Below are positions 50,311 through 58,015 of a DNA stretch of 64,000 nucleotides, in pieces (within the stretch, counting starts at the first letter, position 1; each line of letters opens with the position of its first letter). The notes beneath the pieces were generated by a model. That model worked only from the letters and a program-made list of their open reading frames with translations. It was not told where the DNA came from and made no database searches. Both the position numbers and the translations under genes were made by a program. Source of the DNA: Pseudomonas sp. JUb42 (GTDB taxonomy: Bacteria; Pseudomonadota; Gammaproteobacteria; Pseudomonadales; Pseudomonadaceae); the NCBI RefSeq assembly GCF_024807945.1, contig NZ_JANUFD010000011.1:1-64000 (forward strand), read 5' to 3'.

Positions 50311-51756
50311 ATGACGGACTTCTGCACCGCGCTACTGATCGACGGCGAACTGGTCAAAGGCCAGGGCTTTGTCGAGCCGATCCTCAACCCGGCCACCGGG
50401 GAGGTGTTGGTCGCCATCGCCGAAGCCAGCACCGAACAGGTCGAGAGTGCGATTCTCGCCGCCCACCGCGCCCTCTGCGGCTGGTCCAGAACCACGCCAC
50501 AGCAACGCTCCAACACCCTGTTGGCCATCGCTGACGCCATCGAACAGCGCGCCGATCTGCTCGCTGGCCTCGAAGCCCTGAACTGCGGCAAGCCGTTGCA
50601 CCTGGCCCGTCAGGACGATTTGAGCGCCACCGTCGATGTCTTCCGTTTCTTTGCCGGTGCCGTGCGCTGCCAGACCGGTCAGTTGTCCGGCGAATACCTG
50701 CCCGGCTACACCAGCATGGTGCGGCGCGACCCGATTGGCGTGGTCGCCTCCATTGCGCCGTGGAACTACCCGATCATGATGGCGGCCTGGAAAATCGCCC
50801 CGGCCCTGGCGGCGGGCAACACCCTGGTGTTCAAACCGTCGGAACATACGCCGCTGTCGATCCTGGCTCTGGCGCCGGTCCTCGCCGAGCTGTTACCGCG
50901 AGGGGTGATCAATATTGTCTGCGGCGGTGGCGAGGGGGTCGGCAGCCATCTGGTCAGCCACCCGAAAGTGCGCATGGTGTCCCTGACCGGCGATATCGTC
51001 ACCGGTCAGAAGATCCTTCAGGCCGCATCCAAGACACTCAAGCGCACCCACCTGGAACTCGGCGGCAAGGCGCCAGTGATCGTCTGCGACGACGCCGACC
51101 TGCAAGCCGTGGTCGAAGGCATCCGCACGTACGGCTACTACAACGCCGGGCAGGACTGCACCGCCGCCTGCCGCATCTACGCCCAGGCCGGTATTCATGA
51201 TCGTCTGGTGGCCGAACTCGGTGCCGCCGTGAGCAGCTTGCGCTTCGCAGGCAAGCGCGACGCCGACAACGAGATTGGCCCGCTGATCAGCACCCGCCAG
51301 CGCGACCGCGTGGCCAGCTTCGTCGAACGCGCCCTGAGCCAACCCCATATCGAACGCATCACCGGCGCCGCCGTGCATTCCGGCGCAGGCTTTTTCTATC
51401 AACCAACCCTGCTGGCCGGTTGCAAGCAGAGCGATGAAATCGTCCAGCGCGAAGTGTTCGGCCCGGTCGTCACCGTGACCCGCTTCGAACAACTGGAACA
51501 GGCGGTGGACTGGGCCAACGATTCGGAATACGGCCTGGCCTCATCAATCTGGACCGGCAACCTGGACAAGGCCCTGCAAGTGGCCGCGCGTCTGCAATAC
51601 GGCTGCACCTGGATCAACAGCCATTTCATGCTGGTCAGCGAAATGCCCCACGGCGGCCTCAAGCGTTCGGGGTATGGCAAGGATCTGTCGAGCGACTCAC
51701 TGCAGGACTACAGCGTGGTGCGACATATTATGGCCCGGCATGCCGGGCAGCTATGA
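50311..51756 (+). CDS. Aldehyde dehydrogenase (aminobutyraldehyde/betaine-aldehyde type)
   Basis: 481 residues of the ALDH superfamily. Landmarks: SIAPWNYPIMMAAWKIAPAL, NAD-binding KPSEHTPLS, the general base Glu in LELGGKAPV, catalytic Cys in NAGQDCTAACR, and the late EVFGPVVTV and PHGGLKRSGYGKD. It is clearly homologous along its length to the second enzyme at 56309 (same GQDCTAACRIYAQ segment), which is the closer PatD match. Likely oxidises an omega-aminoaldehyde from polyamine breakdown; the exact substrate is not decided by sequence. Followed, after 191 bp, by the transporter genes. Confidence 0.88.
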   Translation: MTDFCTALLIDGELVKGQGFVEPILNPATGEVLVAIAEASTEQVESAILAAHRALCGWSRTTPQQRSNTLLAIADAIEQRADLLAGLEALNCGKPLHLARQDDLSATVDVFRFFAGAVRCQTGQLSGEYLPGYTSMVRRDPIGVVASIAPWNYPIMMAAWKIAPALAAGNTLVFKPSEHTPLSILALAPVLAELLPRGVINIVCGGGEGVGSHLVSHPKVRMVSLTGDIVTGQKILQAASKTLKRTHLELGGKAPVIVCDDADLQAVVEGIRTYGYYNAGQDCTAACRIYAQAGIHDRLVAELGAAVSSLRFAGKRDADNEIGPLISTRQRDRVASFVERALSQPHIERITGAAVHSGAGFFYQPTLLAGCKQSDEIVQREVFGPVVTVTRFEQLEQAVDWANDSEYGLASSIWTGNLDKALQVAARLQYGCTWINSHFMLVSEMPHGGLKRSGYGKDLSSDSLQDYSVVRHIMARHAGQL

Positions 51757-51765
51757 AGCAGCTCT

Positions 51766-51900
51766 GAGCTTCGAGCTACAAACAAAAACAAAAGCGCAAT
51801 GAGACATCCATAAGAACAGTTACACCCGCGACTTCAGATTGAATGCGACAGCAAGCGCACCCACTGACTTGTAGCTCGCGGCTCGAAGCTCGAAGCTCGC
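51766..51900. repeat. Long-spaced inverted repeat downstream of the first ALDH gene
   Basis: GAGCTTCGAGCTACA at 51766-51780 is matched inversely by TTGTAGCTCGCGGCTCGAAG (51869-51888), with a tandem GCTCGAAGCTCGAAGCTCGC at 51881-51900. The interior is A-rich (ACAAACAAAAACAAAAGC). This is not the REPIN type seen elsewhere in the window; it fills the gap before the transporter gene. Confidence 0.65.
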
Positions 51901-51947
51901 AACTCACAACTGCCCCGACCGACAATTAAAGAAGAGGGAAAATCATC

Positions 51948-53099
51948 ATGTCAGCACCCAAGATCGCACTGCTCGGCGCCGTGGTTACGACGCTGTTCGC
52001 CAGTGTCAGTTTGCAGGCCACCGAAGCACTCAAGAGTGTCGGCGCCGGTGAAGGCCAGCTCGATATCGTCGCCTGGCCGGGTTACATCGAGCGGGGTGAG
52101 AGCGACAAGGCCTATGACTGGGTGACGGGCTTCGAGCAGGAGACCGGTTGCAAGGTCAACGTCAAGACCGCCGCCACCTCCGACGAGATGGTCAGCCTGA
52201 TGACCAAGGGCGGCTATGACCTGGTTACCGCGTCGGGCGACGCCTCGTTGCGCCTGATCGCCGGCAAGCGTGTGCAGCCCATCGATACCAGCCTGATCCC
52301 CAACTGGAAGAACCTCGACCCGCGCCTGAAGGACGGCCCCTGGTACGTGGTCAACAAGCAGACCTACGGCACGCCCTATCAGTGGGGCCCGAACGTGCTG
52401 ATGTACAACACCAACGTGTTCAAGACGCCACCGGTGAGCTGGAGCGTGGTGTTCGAGCCGCAGGATCTGCCCGACGGCAAGCCGAACAAAGGCCGGGTCC
52501 AGGCCTATGACGGCCCGATCTACATCGCCGATGCCGCGCTGTACCTCAAGTCAGCCAAGCCGGAACTGGGCATCGTCGACCCCTATCAGTTGACCGAAAC
52601 CCAGTACAAGGCCGTGCTCGATCTGCTGCGCAAGCAACATCCGCTGGTGCATCGCTACTGGCATGACGCAACCGTACAAATGAGCGACGTGAAGAACGAA
52701 GGCGTAGCGGCCAGCAGTTCGTGGGGTTACATGGTCAATGGCCTGCAGGCCGACAAACAGCCCGTAGCCTCGACCATTCCGCAGGAAGGTGCGACTGGCT
52801 GGGCCGATACCACCATGCTCCACGCCGAAGCCAAGCACCCCAACTGCGCCTACAAGTGGATGGACTGGTCGATGAAGCCGAAAGTCCAGGGTGACGTCGC
52901 TGCCTGGTTCGGCTCGCTGCCCGCCGTACCTGCCGCCTGCAAAGGCAATGAACTGCTCGGTGAGCAAGGCTGCACCACCAACGGCTTCGATCTGTTCGAC
53001 AAGATCGCCTTCTGGAAAACACCCCAGGCCGAGGGCGGCAAGTATGTGCCTTACAGCCGCTGGACCCAGGACTACATTGCGATCATGGGCGGGCGATAG
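51948..53099 (+). CDS. ABC transporter substrate-binding protein, YdcS/polyamine type
   Basis: 383 residues, periplasmic. Signal peptide about residues 1-24 (LLGAVVTTLFASVSLQATEA region), mature binding protein of the spermidine/putrescine (PotD/YdcS) family: LDIVAWPGYIERGESDKAYD, CKVNVKTAATSDEMVSLMTK, YDLVTASGDAS, TPYQWGPNVLMYN. First gene of a transporter operon ordered like E. coli ydcSTUVW. Ligand predicted to be putrescine or a related polyamine. Ribosome site GAGGG precedes ATG. A REPIN separates it from the ATPase gene. Confidence 0.92.
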   Translation: MSAPKIALLGAVVTTLFASVSLQATEALKSVGAGEGQLDIVAWPGYIERGESDKAYDWVTGFEQETGCKVNVKTAATSDEMVSLMTKGGYDLVTASGDASLRLIAGKRVQPIDTSLIPNWKNLDPRLKDGPWYVVNKQTYGTPYQWGPNVLMYNTNVFKTPPVSWSVVFEPQDLPDGKPNKGRVQAYDGPIYIADAALYLKSAKPELGIVDPYQLTETQYKAVLDLLRKQHPLVHRYWHDATVQMSDVKNEGVAASSSWGYMVNGLQADKQPVASTIPQEGATGWADTTMLHAEAKHPNCAYKWMDWSMKPKVQGDVAAWFGSLPAVPAACKGNELLGEQGCTTNGFDLFDKIAFWKTPQAEGGKYVPYSRWTQDYIAIMGGR

Positions 53100-53115
53100 G
53101 GCGCCATCCTGGCTC

Positions 53116-53207
53116 TGTGGGAGCGAATTCATTCGCGAAGGCGGTGTTACAGGCGATGAAGATGCGTCGAATGTACCTGCCTCCTCGCGAATGAATTCGC
53201 TCCCACA
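53116..53207. repeat. 92-bp REPIN, forward orientation
   Basis: Left arm TGTGGGAGCGAATTCATTCG, centre GCGTCGAATGTACCTGCC, right arm CGAATGAATTCGCTCCCACA. It is inside the transporter operon between the binding-protein and ATPase genes, a position where such hairpins typically stabilise the upstream mRNA and raise binding-protein yield over the membrane components. Confidence 0.85.
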
Positions 53208-53288
53208 AGATTTGCTCCGCGCATTCATGAGAATTTGCTCTGCCGGCGAGCCCAAGGCAGTCGCTCGCTTCCATCTTGAGGTTTCACC

Positions 53289-54332
53289 ATGACCCTTGCA
53301 GTCCAGTTCACCCAGGTTTCCCGCCAGTTCGGCGAGGTGAAGGCCGTTGACCGGGTCTCCATCGATATCCAGGACGGTGAGTTCTTTTCCATGCTCGGCC
53401 CGTCAGGTTCGGGCAAGACCACCTGCCTGCGGCTGATTGCCGGTTTCGAACAGCCGAGTAACGGTTCCATTCGCATTCATAGCGTAGAAGCGGCGGGATT
53501 GCCGCCCTATCAGCGTGACGTCAATACCGTATTCCAGGACTACGCCCTGTTTCCCCACATGAACGTGCAGGACAACGTCGCCTATGGCTTGAAGGTCAAG
53601 GGCGTCGGCAAGAGTGAGCGTCTGGCCCGGGCCAACGAAGCCCTGGCCATGGTCGCTCTCGATGGCTACGGCGCGCGCAAGCCGGTGCAACTGTCCGGCG
53701 GCCAGCGCCAGCGCGTGGCTCTGGCTCGTGCCCTGGTCAATCGTCCGCGAGTCCTGCTGCTTGATGAACCCCTCGGCGCCCTCGACCTGAAGCTGCGCGA
53801 GCAGATGCAGAGCGAGCTGAAGAAGCTGCAACGCCAGTTGGGCATCACCTTTATCTTCGTCACCCACGACCAGACCGAAGCCCTGTCGATGTCCGACCGG
53901 GTCGCCGTGTTCAACAAGGGCCGCATCGAGCAGGTCGACACGCCGCGCAACCTGTACATGAACCCGGCCACGCGCTTTGTCGCCGAATTCGTCGGCACCT
54001 CCAACGTTGTCGACGGGCAACTGGCGCAGTATCTCAACGGCACGTCGCGACCCTTTTCCATTCGCCCGGAACATATCCGCTTCAGCAGCGGCCCTTTGGC
54101 CACGGGCGAGCTTCAGGTCAGTGGCGTACTTCACGATATCCAGTACCAGGGCAGCGCCACCCGCTACGAGCTGAAACTGGACAACGGCCAGACCCTCAGC
54201 GTCAGCCAGGCCAACAACCAATGGCAGGACAACAGCGGCCAGCGCCAGGTCGGCCAACGCCTGCAAGTCAGTTGGCCACGTCAGGCCATGACCCTGCTGC
54301 AGGACGCCATCACCCCCGGCGAGGGCCTGTAG
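53289..54332 (+). CDS. ABC transporter ATP-binding protein, YdcT/PotA type
   Basis: 347 residues: Walker A GPSGSGKTT (about 38-46), Q-loop FQDYALFPHM, signature LSGGQRQRVALARALV, Walker B LLLDEPLGALD, switch His THDQTEA, and a C-terminal TOBE/OB domain (about 240-345) as in PotA/MalK-type ATPases. Powers the polyamine importer with the two permeases that follow at a two-base gap. Confidence 0.95.
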   Translation: MTLAVQFTQVSRQFGEVKAVDRVSIDIQDGEFFSMLGPSGSGKTTCLRLIAGFEQPSNGSIRIHSVEAAGLPPYQRDVNTVFQDYALFPHMNVQDNVAYGLKVKGVGKSERLARANEALAMVALDGYGARKPVQLSGGQRQRVALARALVNRPRVLLLDEPLGALDLKLREQMQSELKKLQRQLGITFIFVTHDQTEALSMSDRVAVFNKGRIEQVDTPRNLYMNPATRFVAEFVGTSNVVDGQLAQYLNGTSRPFSIRPEHIRFSSGPLATGELQVSGVLHDIQYQGSATRYELKLDNGQTLSVSQANNQWQDNSGQRQVGQRLQVSWPRQAMTLLQDAITPGEGL

Positions 54333-54334
54333 GC

Positions 54335-55288
54335 ATGATCCAGACCCTCCCCCATCCGGCGCAGACAACGCCTGCGCAGTCGCCGCTGCGGCGCTTCGCC
54401 AACCTGTTGTATCGACGGCCGAACCTGTATCTGTCGTTGCTGCTGATTGCGCCGCTGCTGTGGTTCGGCGCGATCTACCTGGGCTCGTTGCTGGGCCTGT
54501 TGTGGCAAGGCTTCTACACCTTCGACGACTTCAGCATGACGGTCACCCCGGACCTGACCGTCGCCAACTTCGCGGCCCTGTTCAACCCGGCGAACTTCGA
54601 CGTCATCCAGCGCACCCTGCTGATGGCCATTAGCGTGTCCATTGCCAGCGCCATCATCGCCTTCCCCATCGCCTATTACATGGCGCGCTATACCACGGGC
54701 AAGACCAAGGCGTTTTTCTATATCGCAGTGATGATGCCGATGTGGGCCAGTTATATCGTCAAGGCCTATGCTTGGACCCTGCTGCTGGCCAAGGGCGGCG
54801 TGGCGCAATGGTTCGTCCAGCACATGGGGCTTGAACCTGTGCTGCAATGGCTGTTGGGCGTGCCGGGAATTGGTGGCAGTACCCTGTCGACCTCGGCCCT
54901 GGGACGCTTTCTGGTGTTCGTCTATATCTGGCTGCCGTTCATGATTCTGCCGATCCAGGCCTCACTGGAACGCTTGCCGCCGTCGCTGCTGCAAGCCTCG
55001 GCCGACCTCGGCGCCAAGCCACGGCAGACCTTCATGCAAGTGATCCTGCCGCTGTCGATACCCGGCATCGCTGCAGGATCGATCTTCACTTTTTCCCTGA
55101 CTCTGGGCGACTTCATCGTGCCGCAACTGGTAGGCCCGCCCGGCTACTTCATTGGCAGCATGGTCTACGCCCAACAAGGCGCCATCGGCAACATGCCCAT
55201 GGCGGCGGCTTTCACTTTGGTACCCATCGTGCTCATCGCCGTGTACCTGTCCATCGTCAAACGCCTGGGGGCCTTCGATGCACTCTGA
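54335..55288 (+). CDS. ABC transporter permease, YdcU type
   Basis: 317 residues with about six membrane helices and the BPD_transp_1 EAA-type loop (LLQASADLGAKPRQTFMQVI, about 225-245) that contacts the ATPase. The ATG at 54335 lies two bases after the ATPase stop; the longer frame from 54221 overlaps that gene and is rejected. Inner-membrane half of the polyamine importer. Confidence 0.93.
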   Translation: MIQTLPHPAQTTPAQSPLRRFANLLYRRPNLYLSLLLIAPLLWFGAIYLGSLLGLLWQGFYTFDDFSMTVTPDLTVANFAALFNPANFDVIQRTLLMAISVSIASAIIAFPIAYYMARYTTGKTKAFFYIAVMMPMWASYIVKAYAWTLLLAKGGVAQWFVQHMGLEPVLQWLLGVPGIGGSTLSTSALGRFLVFVYIWLPFMILPIQASLERLPPSLLQASADLGAKPRQTFMQVILPLSIPGIAAGSIFTFSLTLGDFIVPQLVGPPGYFIGSMVYAQQGAIGNMPMAAAFTLVPIVLIAVYLSIVKRLGAFDAL

Positions 55289-56087
55289 AAAAGCTTCTGT
55301 GGGCCTGAAGATCGCCGCCTGGGGCGGGCTGGTGTTTCTGCACTTCCCGATCCTGATCATCTTCGTCTATGCCTTCAATACTCAGGACGCCGCGTTCAGC
55401 TTTCCGCCCCAGAGCTTTACCCTGAAGTGGTTCAGCGTGGCGTTTTCCCGTGCGGATGTGCTGGAGTCAATCAAGCTGTCCCTGCAAATCGCCTGCGTCG
55501 CCACTCTGATTGCCCTGCTCCTCGGCACCCTGGCTTCGGCGGCGCTGTACCGGCGGGATTTCTTTGGCAAGGACGGCATCTCGCTGATGCTGATCCTGCC
55601 CATCGCCCTGCCCGGCATCATCACCGGCCTGGCCCTGCTGGCGGCATTCAAGGCCTTGGGCATCGAGCCTGGGATGTTCACCATCATCGTCGGCCACGCC
55701 ACCTTCTGCGTGGTGATCGTCTACAACAACGTCATCGCCCGCCTGCGCCGCACTTCCCACAGCCTGATCGAGGCGTCGATGGACTTGGGTGCAGATGGCT
55801 GGCAGACCTTTCGCTACATCATCCTGCCCAACCTGGGCTCGGCGCTGTTGGCGGGGGGCATGCTGGCCTTTGCCCTGTCGTTCGACGAAATCATCGTCAC
55901 CACTTTTACCGCCGGGCATGAACGCACCCTGCCGATCTGGCTGCTCAACCAGCTCAGCCGACCGCGGGATGTGCCGGTGACCAACGTGGTGGCCATGCTG
56001 GTGATGCTGGTGACCATGCTGCCGATCCTCGGCGCCTATTACCTGACCCGGGGTGGCGAAAGCGTGGCGGGGAGTGGTGGCAAATAA
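55278..56087 (+). CDS. ABC transporter permease, YdcV type
   Basis: 269 residues with about six membrane helices and the EAA loop LIEASMDLGADGWQTFRYII (about 159-178). The ATG at 55278 overlaps the end of the upstream permease by 11 bases, so translation is coupled. Second inner-membrane subunit of the importer. Confidence 0.93.
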   Translation: MHSEKASVGLKIAAWGGLVFLHFPILIIFVYAFNTQDAAFSFPPQSFTLKWFSVAFSRADVLESIKLSLQIACVATLIALLLGTLASAALYRRDFFGKDGISLMLILPIALPGIITGLALLAAFKALGIEPGMFTIIVGHATFCVVIVYNNVIARLRRTSHSLIEASMDLGADGWQTFRYIILPNLGSALLAGGMLAFALSFDEIIVTTFTAGHERTLPIWLLNQLSRPRDVPVTNVVAMLVMLVTMLPILGAYYLTRGGESVAGSGGK

Positions 56088-56127
56088 ACGAACACAATCC
56101 CGGTAGGAGCAACTATGGGAGGCACTC

Positions 56128-56249
56128 TGTGCGAGCGAATTGTGGGAGCGAATTCATTCGCGAAAGCGATATTTCAGACGATACGGATACGTCGGATGTA
56201 CCGGCCTATTCGCGAATGAATTCGCTCCCACAGGACTCGCTCCCACAAT
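56128..56249. repeat. Nested REPIN: 92-bp unit 56141-56232 inside extra outer arms
   Basis: The core is a forward REPIN (centre ATACGTCGGATGTACCGGCC). Immediately outside are a further left half-arm (TGTGCGAGCGAAT, 56128-56140) and right half-arm (ACTCGCTCCCACAATT, 56236-56251), giving two nested inverted repeats. It lies between the last permease and the PatD-like gene. Confidence 0.8.
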
Positions 56250-56308
56250 TTGCTCTTACCAAACTCACCCCCTCAAGGCCCTCATAACGGCTTGAAAAGG
56301 AGACAACC

Positions 56309-57733
56309 ATGCAAACCAAACTGCTGATCAACGGTCATCTGGTCGCCGGTGAAGGTCCGGCCCAGGCGGTGTTCAACCCGGCAACCGGGCGTGTGCTGGT
56401 GGAGATCAACGAAGCCAGTGAAGCCCAGGTCGATGCGGCCGTGCGCGCTGCCGACGCGGCCTTCGACAGTTGGTCGCAAACCGCGCCAAAAGACCGTTCG
56501 CTGTTGTTGCTCAAGCTCGCCGATGCCATCGAGGCCCACGGTCAAGAGCTGGCAAAACTGGAATCAGACAACTGCGGCAAGCCCTACAGCGCCGCCCTCA
56601 ACGACGAAATCCCGGCCATTGCCGATGTATTCCGCTTCTTCGCAGGGGCCAGCCGCGTGCTCAGTGGTTCGGCCGCGGGCGAATACCTGCCGGGGCATAC
56701 CTCGATGATCCGTCGTGATCCGGTGGGCGTCATTGCTTCCATTGCGCCCTGGAACTACCCGCTGATGATGGTCGCCTGGAAAATCGCCCCGGCCCTGGCC
56801 GCCGGTAATACCGTGGTGCTAAAGCCATCCGAACAGACCCCGCTAACCGCCCTGCGCCTGGTCGAGTTGTGCCAGGAAATCTTCCCCGCCGGTGTGCTCA
56901 ACCTGGTGTTCGGCCGTGGCCAGACCGTCGGCAATCCATTGGTCACCCACGCCAAGGTACGCATGGTGTCCCTGACCGGCTCCATCGCCACCGGCTCGCA
57001 CATCATTTCCAGTACCAGCGACAGCGTTAAACGCATGCACATGGAACTGGGCGGCAAGGCTCCGGTAATCATTTTCGATGATGCCGATATCGACGCCGCC
57101 GTCGCAGGCATCCGCACCTTCGGTTTCTACAATGCGGGTCAAGACTGCACCGCCGCTTGCCGCATCTACGCTCAGGATGGCATCTACGAGAAGTTCGTCA
57201 GCAAGCTCGGCGAGGCAGTCAGCACGATCAAGGTCGGCCTGCAGGACGACCCGGACACCGAACTCGGCCCGCTGATCACCGCCCAGCACCGCGACCGCGT
57301 CACCGGCTTCGTCGAGCGCGCCCTGGCGCAGTCCCATATGCGCCTGATCACCGGCGGCAAGGCCATCGACGGCAACGGCTATTTCTTCGAGCCGACGGTC
57401 ATCGCCGATGCCCAGCAGGATGACGAGATCGTGCGCCGCGAAGTGTTTGGCCCGGTGGTCTCGGTCACCCGTTTCCAGGACGAAGCCCAGGTGCTCGGTT
57501 GGGCCAACGATTCGGACTACGGCCTGGCATCGTCGGTCTGGACCCAGGACGTCGGCCGCGCCCATCGCCTGGCCGCGCGCTTGCAGTACGGCTGCACTTG
57601 GGTCAACACCCACTTCATGCTGATCAGCGAAATGCCCCACGGCGGTCAGAAACTGTCCGGCTATGGCAAGGATATGTCCATGTATGGGCTGGAGGACTAC
57701 ACCACCGTGCGGCATGTGATGTTCAAGCACTGA
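56309..57733 (+). CDS. patD: Gamma-aminobutyraldehyde dehydrogenase (PatD/YdcW type)
   Basis: 474 residues, an ALDH closest by layout and length to PatD: SIAPWNYPLMMVAWKIAPAL, LKPSEQTPLTALRL, LTGSIATGSHIISSTSDSVK, Glu in MELGGKAPV, catalytic Cys in NAGQDCTAACR, EVFGPVVSV, PHGGQKLSGYGKD. Oxidises 4-aminobutanal (1-pyrroline) to GABA in putrescine catabolism. Its place right after a YdcSTUV-type transporter repeats the E. coli ydcSTUVW order, which supports the assignment. AAGGAG ribosome site. Confidence 0.88.
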   Translation: MQTKLLINGHLVAGEGPAQAVFNPATGRVLVEINEASEAQVDAAVRAADAAFDSWSQTAPKDRSLLLLKLADAIEAHGQELAKLESDNCGKPYSAALNDEIPAIADVFRFFAGASRVLSGSAAGEYLPGHTSMIRRDPVGVIASIAPWNYPLMMVAWKIAPALAAGNTVVLKPSEQTPLTALRLVELCQEIFPAGVLNLVFGRGQTVGNPLVTHAKVRMVSLTGSIATGSHIISSTSDSVKRMHMELGGKAPVIIFDDADIDAAVAGIRTFGFYNAGQDCTAACRIYAQDGIYEKFVSKLGEAVSTIKVGLQDDPDTELGPLITAQHRDRVTGFVERALAQSHMRLITGGKAIDGNGYFFEPTVIADAQQDDEIVRREVFGPVVSVTRFQDEAQVLGWANDSDYGLASSVWTQDVGRAHRLAARLQYGCTWVNTHFMLISEMPHGGQKLSGYGKDMSMYGLEDYTTVRHVMFKH

Positions 57734-57743
57734 TCGGATCTGA

Positions 57744-57806
57744 CCGTAGGACCGGCTTTAGCCGGGAGAGCGCCCTCCCGGCTAAAGCCGGTCCTACGGC
57801 TTTTTT
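57744..57806 (+). terminator. Perfect 25-bp REP palindrome acting as terminator
   Basis: Arms 57744-57768 and 57775-57799 are exact complements (start CCGTAGGACCGGCTTTAGCC) around AGCGCC, followed at once by CTTTTTTTCC. The stem plus T7 is an excellent rho-independent terminator for patD, while the stem itself is a family-A REP element. Confidence 0.85.
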
Positions 57807-58015
57807 TCCTCGTGAATCTCCCTGACAAAATAAATCCATTTGAGTGATTTTATTAGCAACACCCACTCATTTATACGGTCAACCCCACAGTGCCTCAAAA
57901 AACATGGAGAATGGTCGTTATCCGGATCAAGCCGGGCCCACCCGCTTGATCAACAGGGACGACCGTTCATGCGCAATTCGGCCTTCATGACTTGCCGCCT
58001 CAGGAGCCTGCCACT
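57807..58015. promoter_or_regulatory. Upstream region of the hybrid kinase with a compound hairpin
   Basis: Inverted repeats GGTCGT (57913-57918) with ACGACC (57959-57964), and inside them GATCAAGC (57925-57932) with GCTTGATC (57944-57951) closed by GGG-CCCA-CCC. No T-run follows. The start of the kinase is 52 bp downstream. Otherwise AT-rich (57825-57880) and without a gene. Confidence 0.55.
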
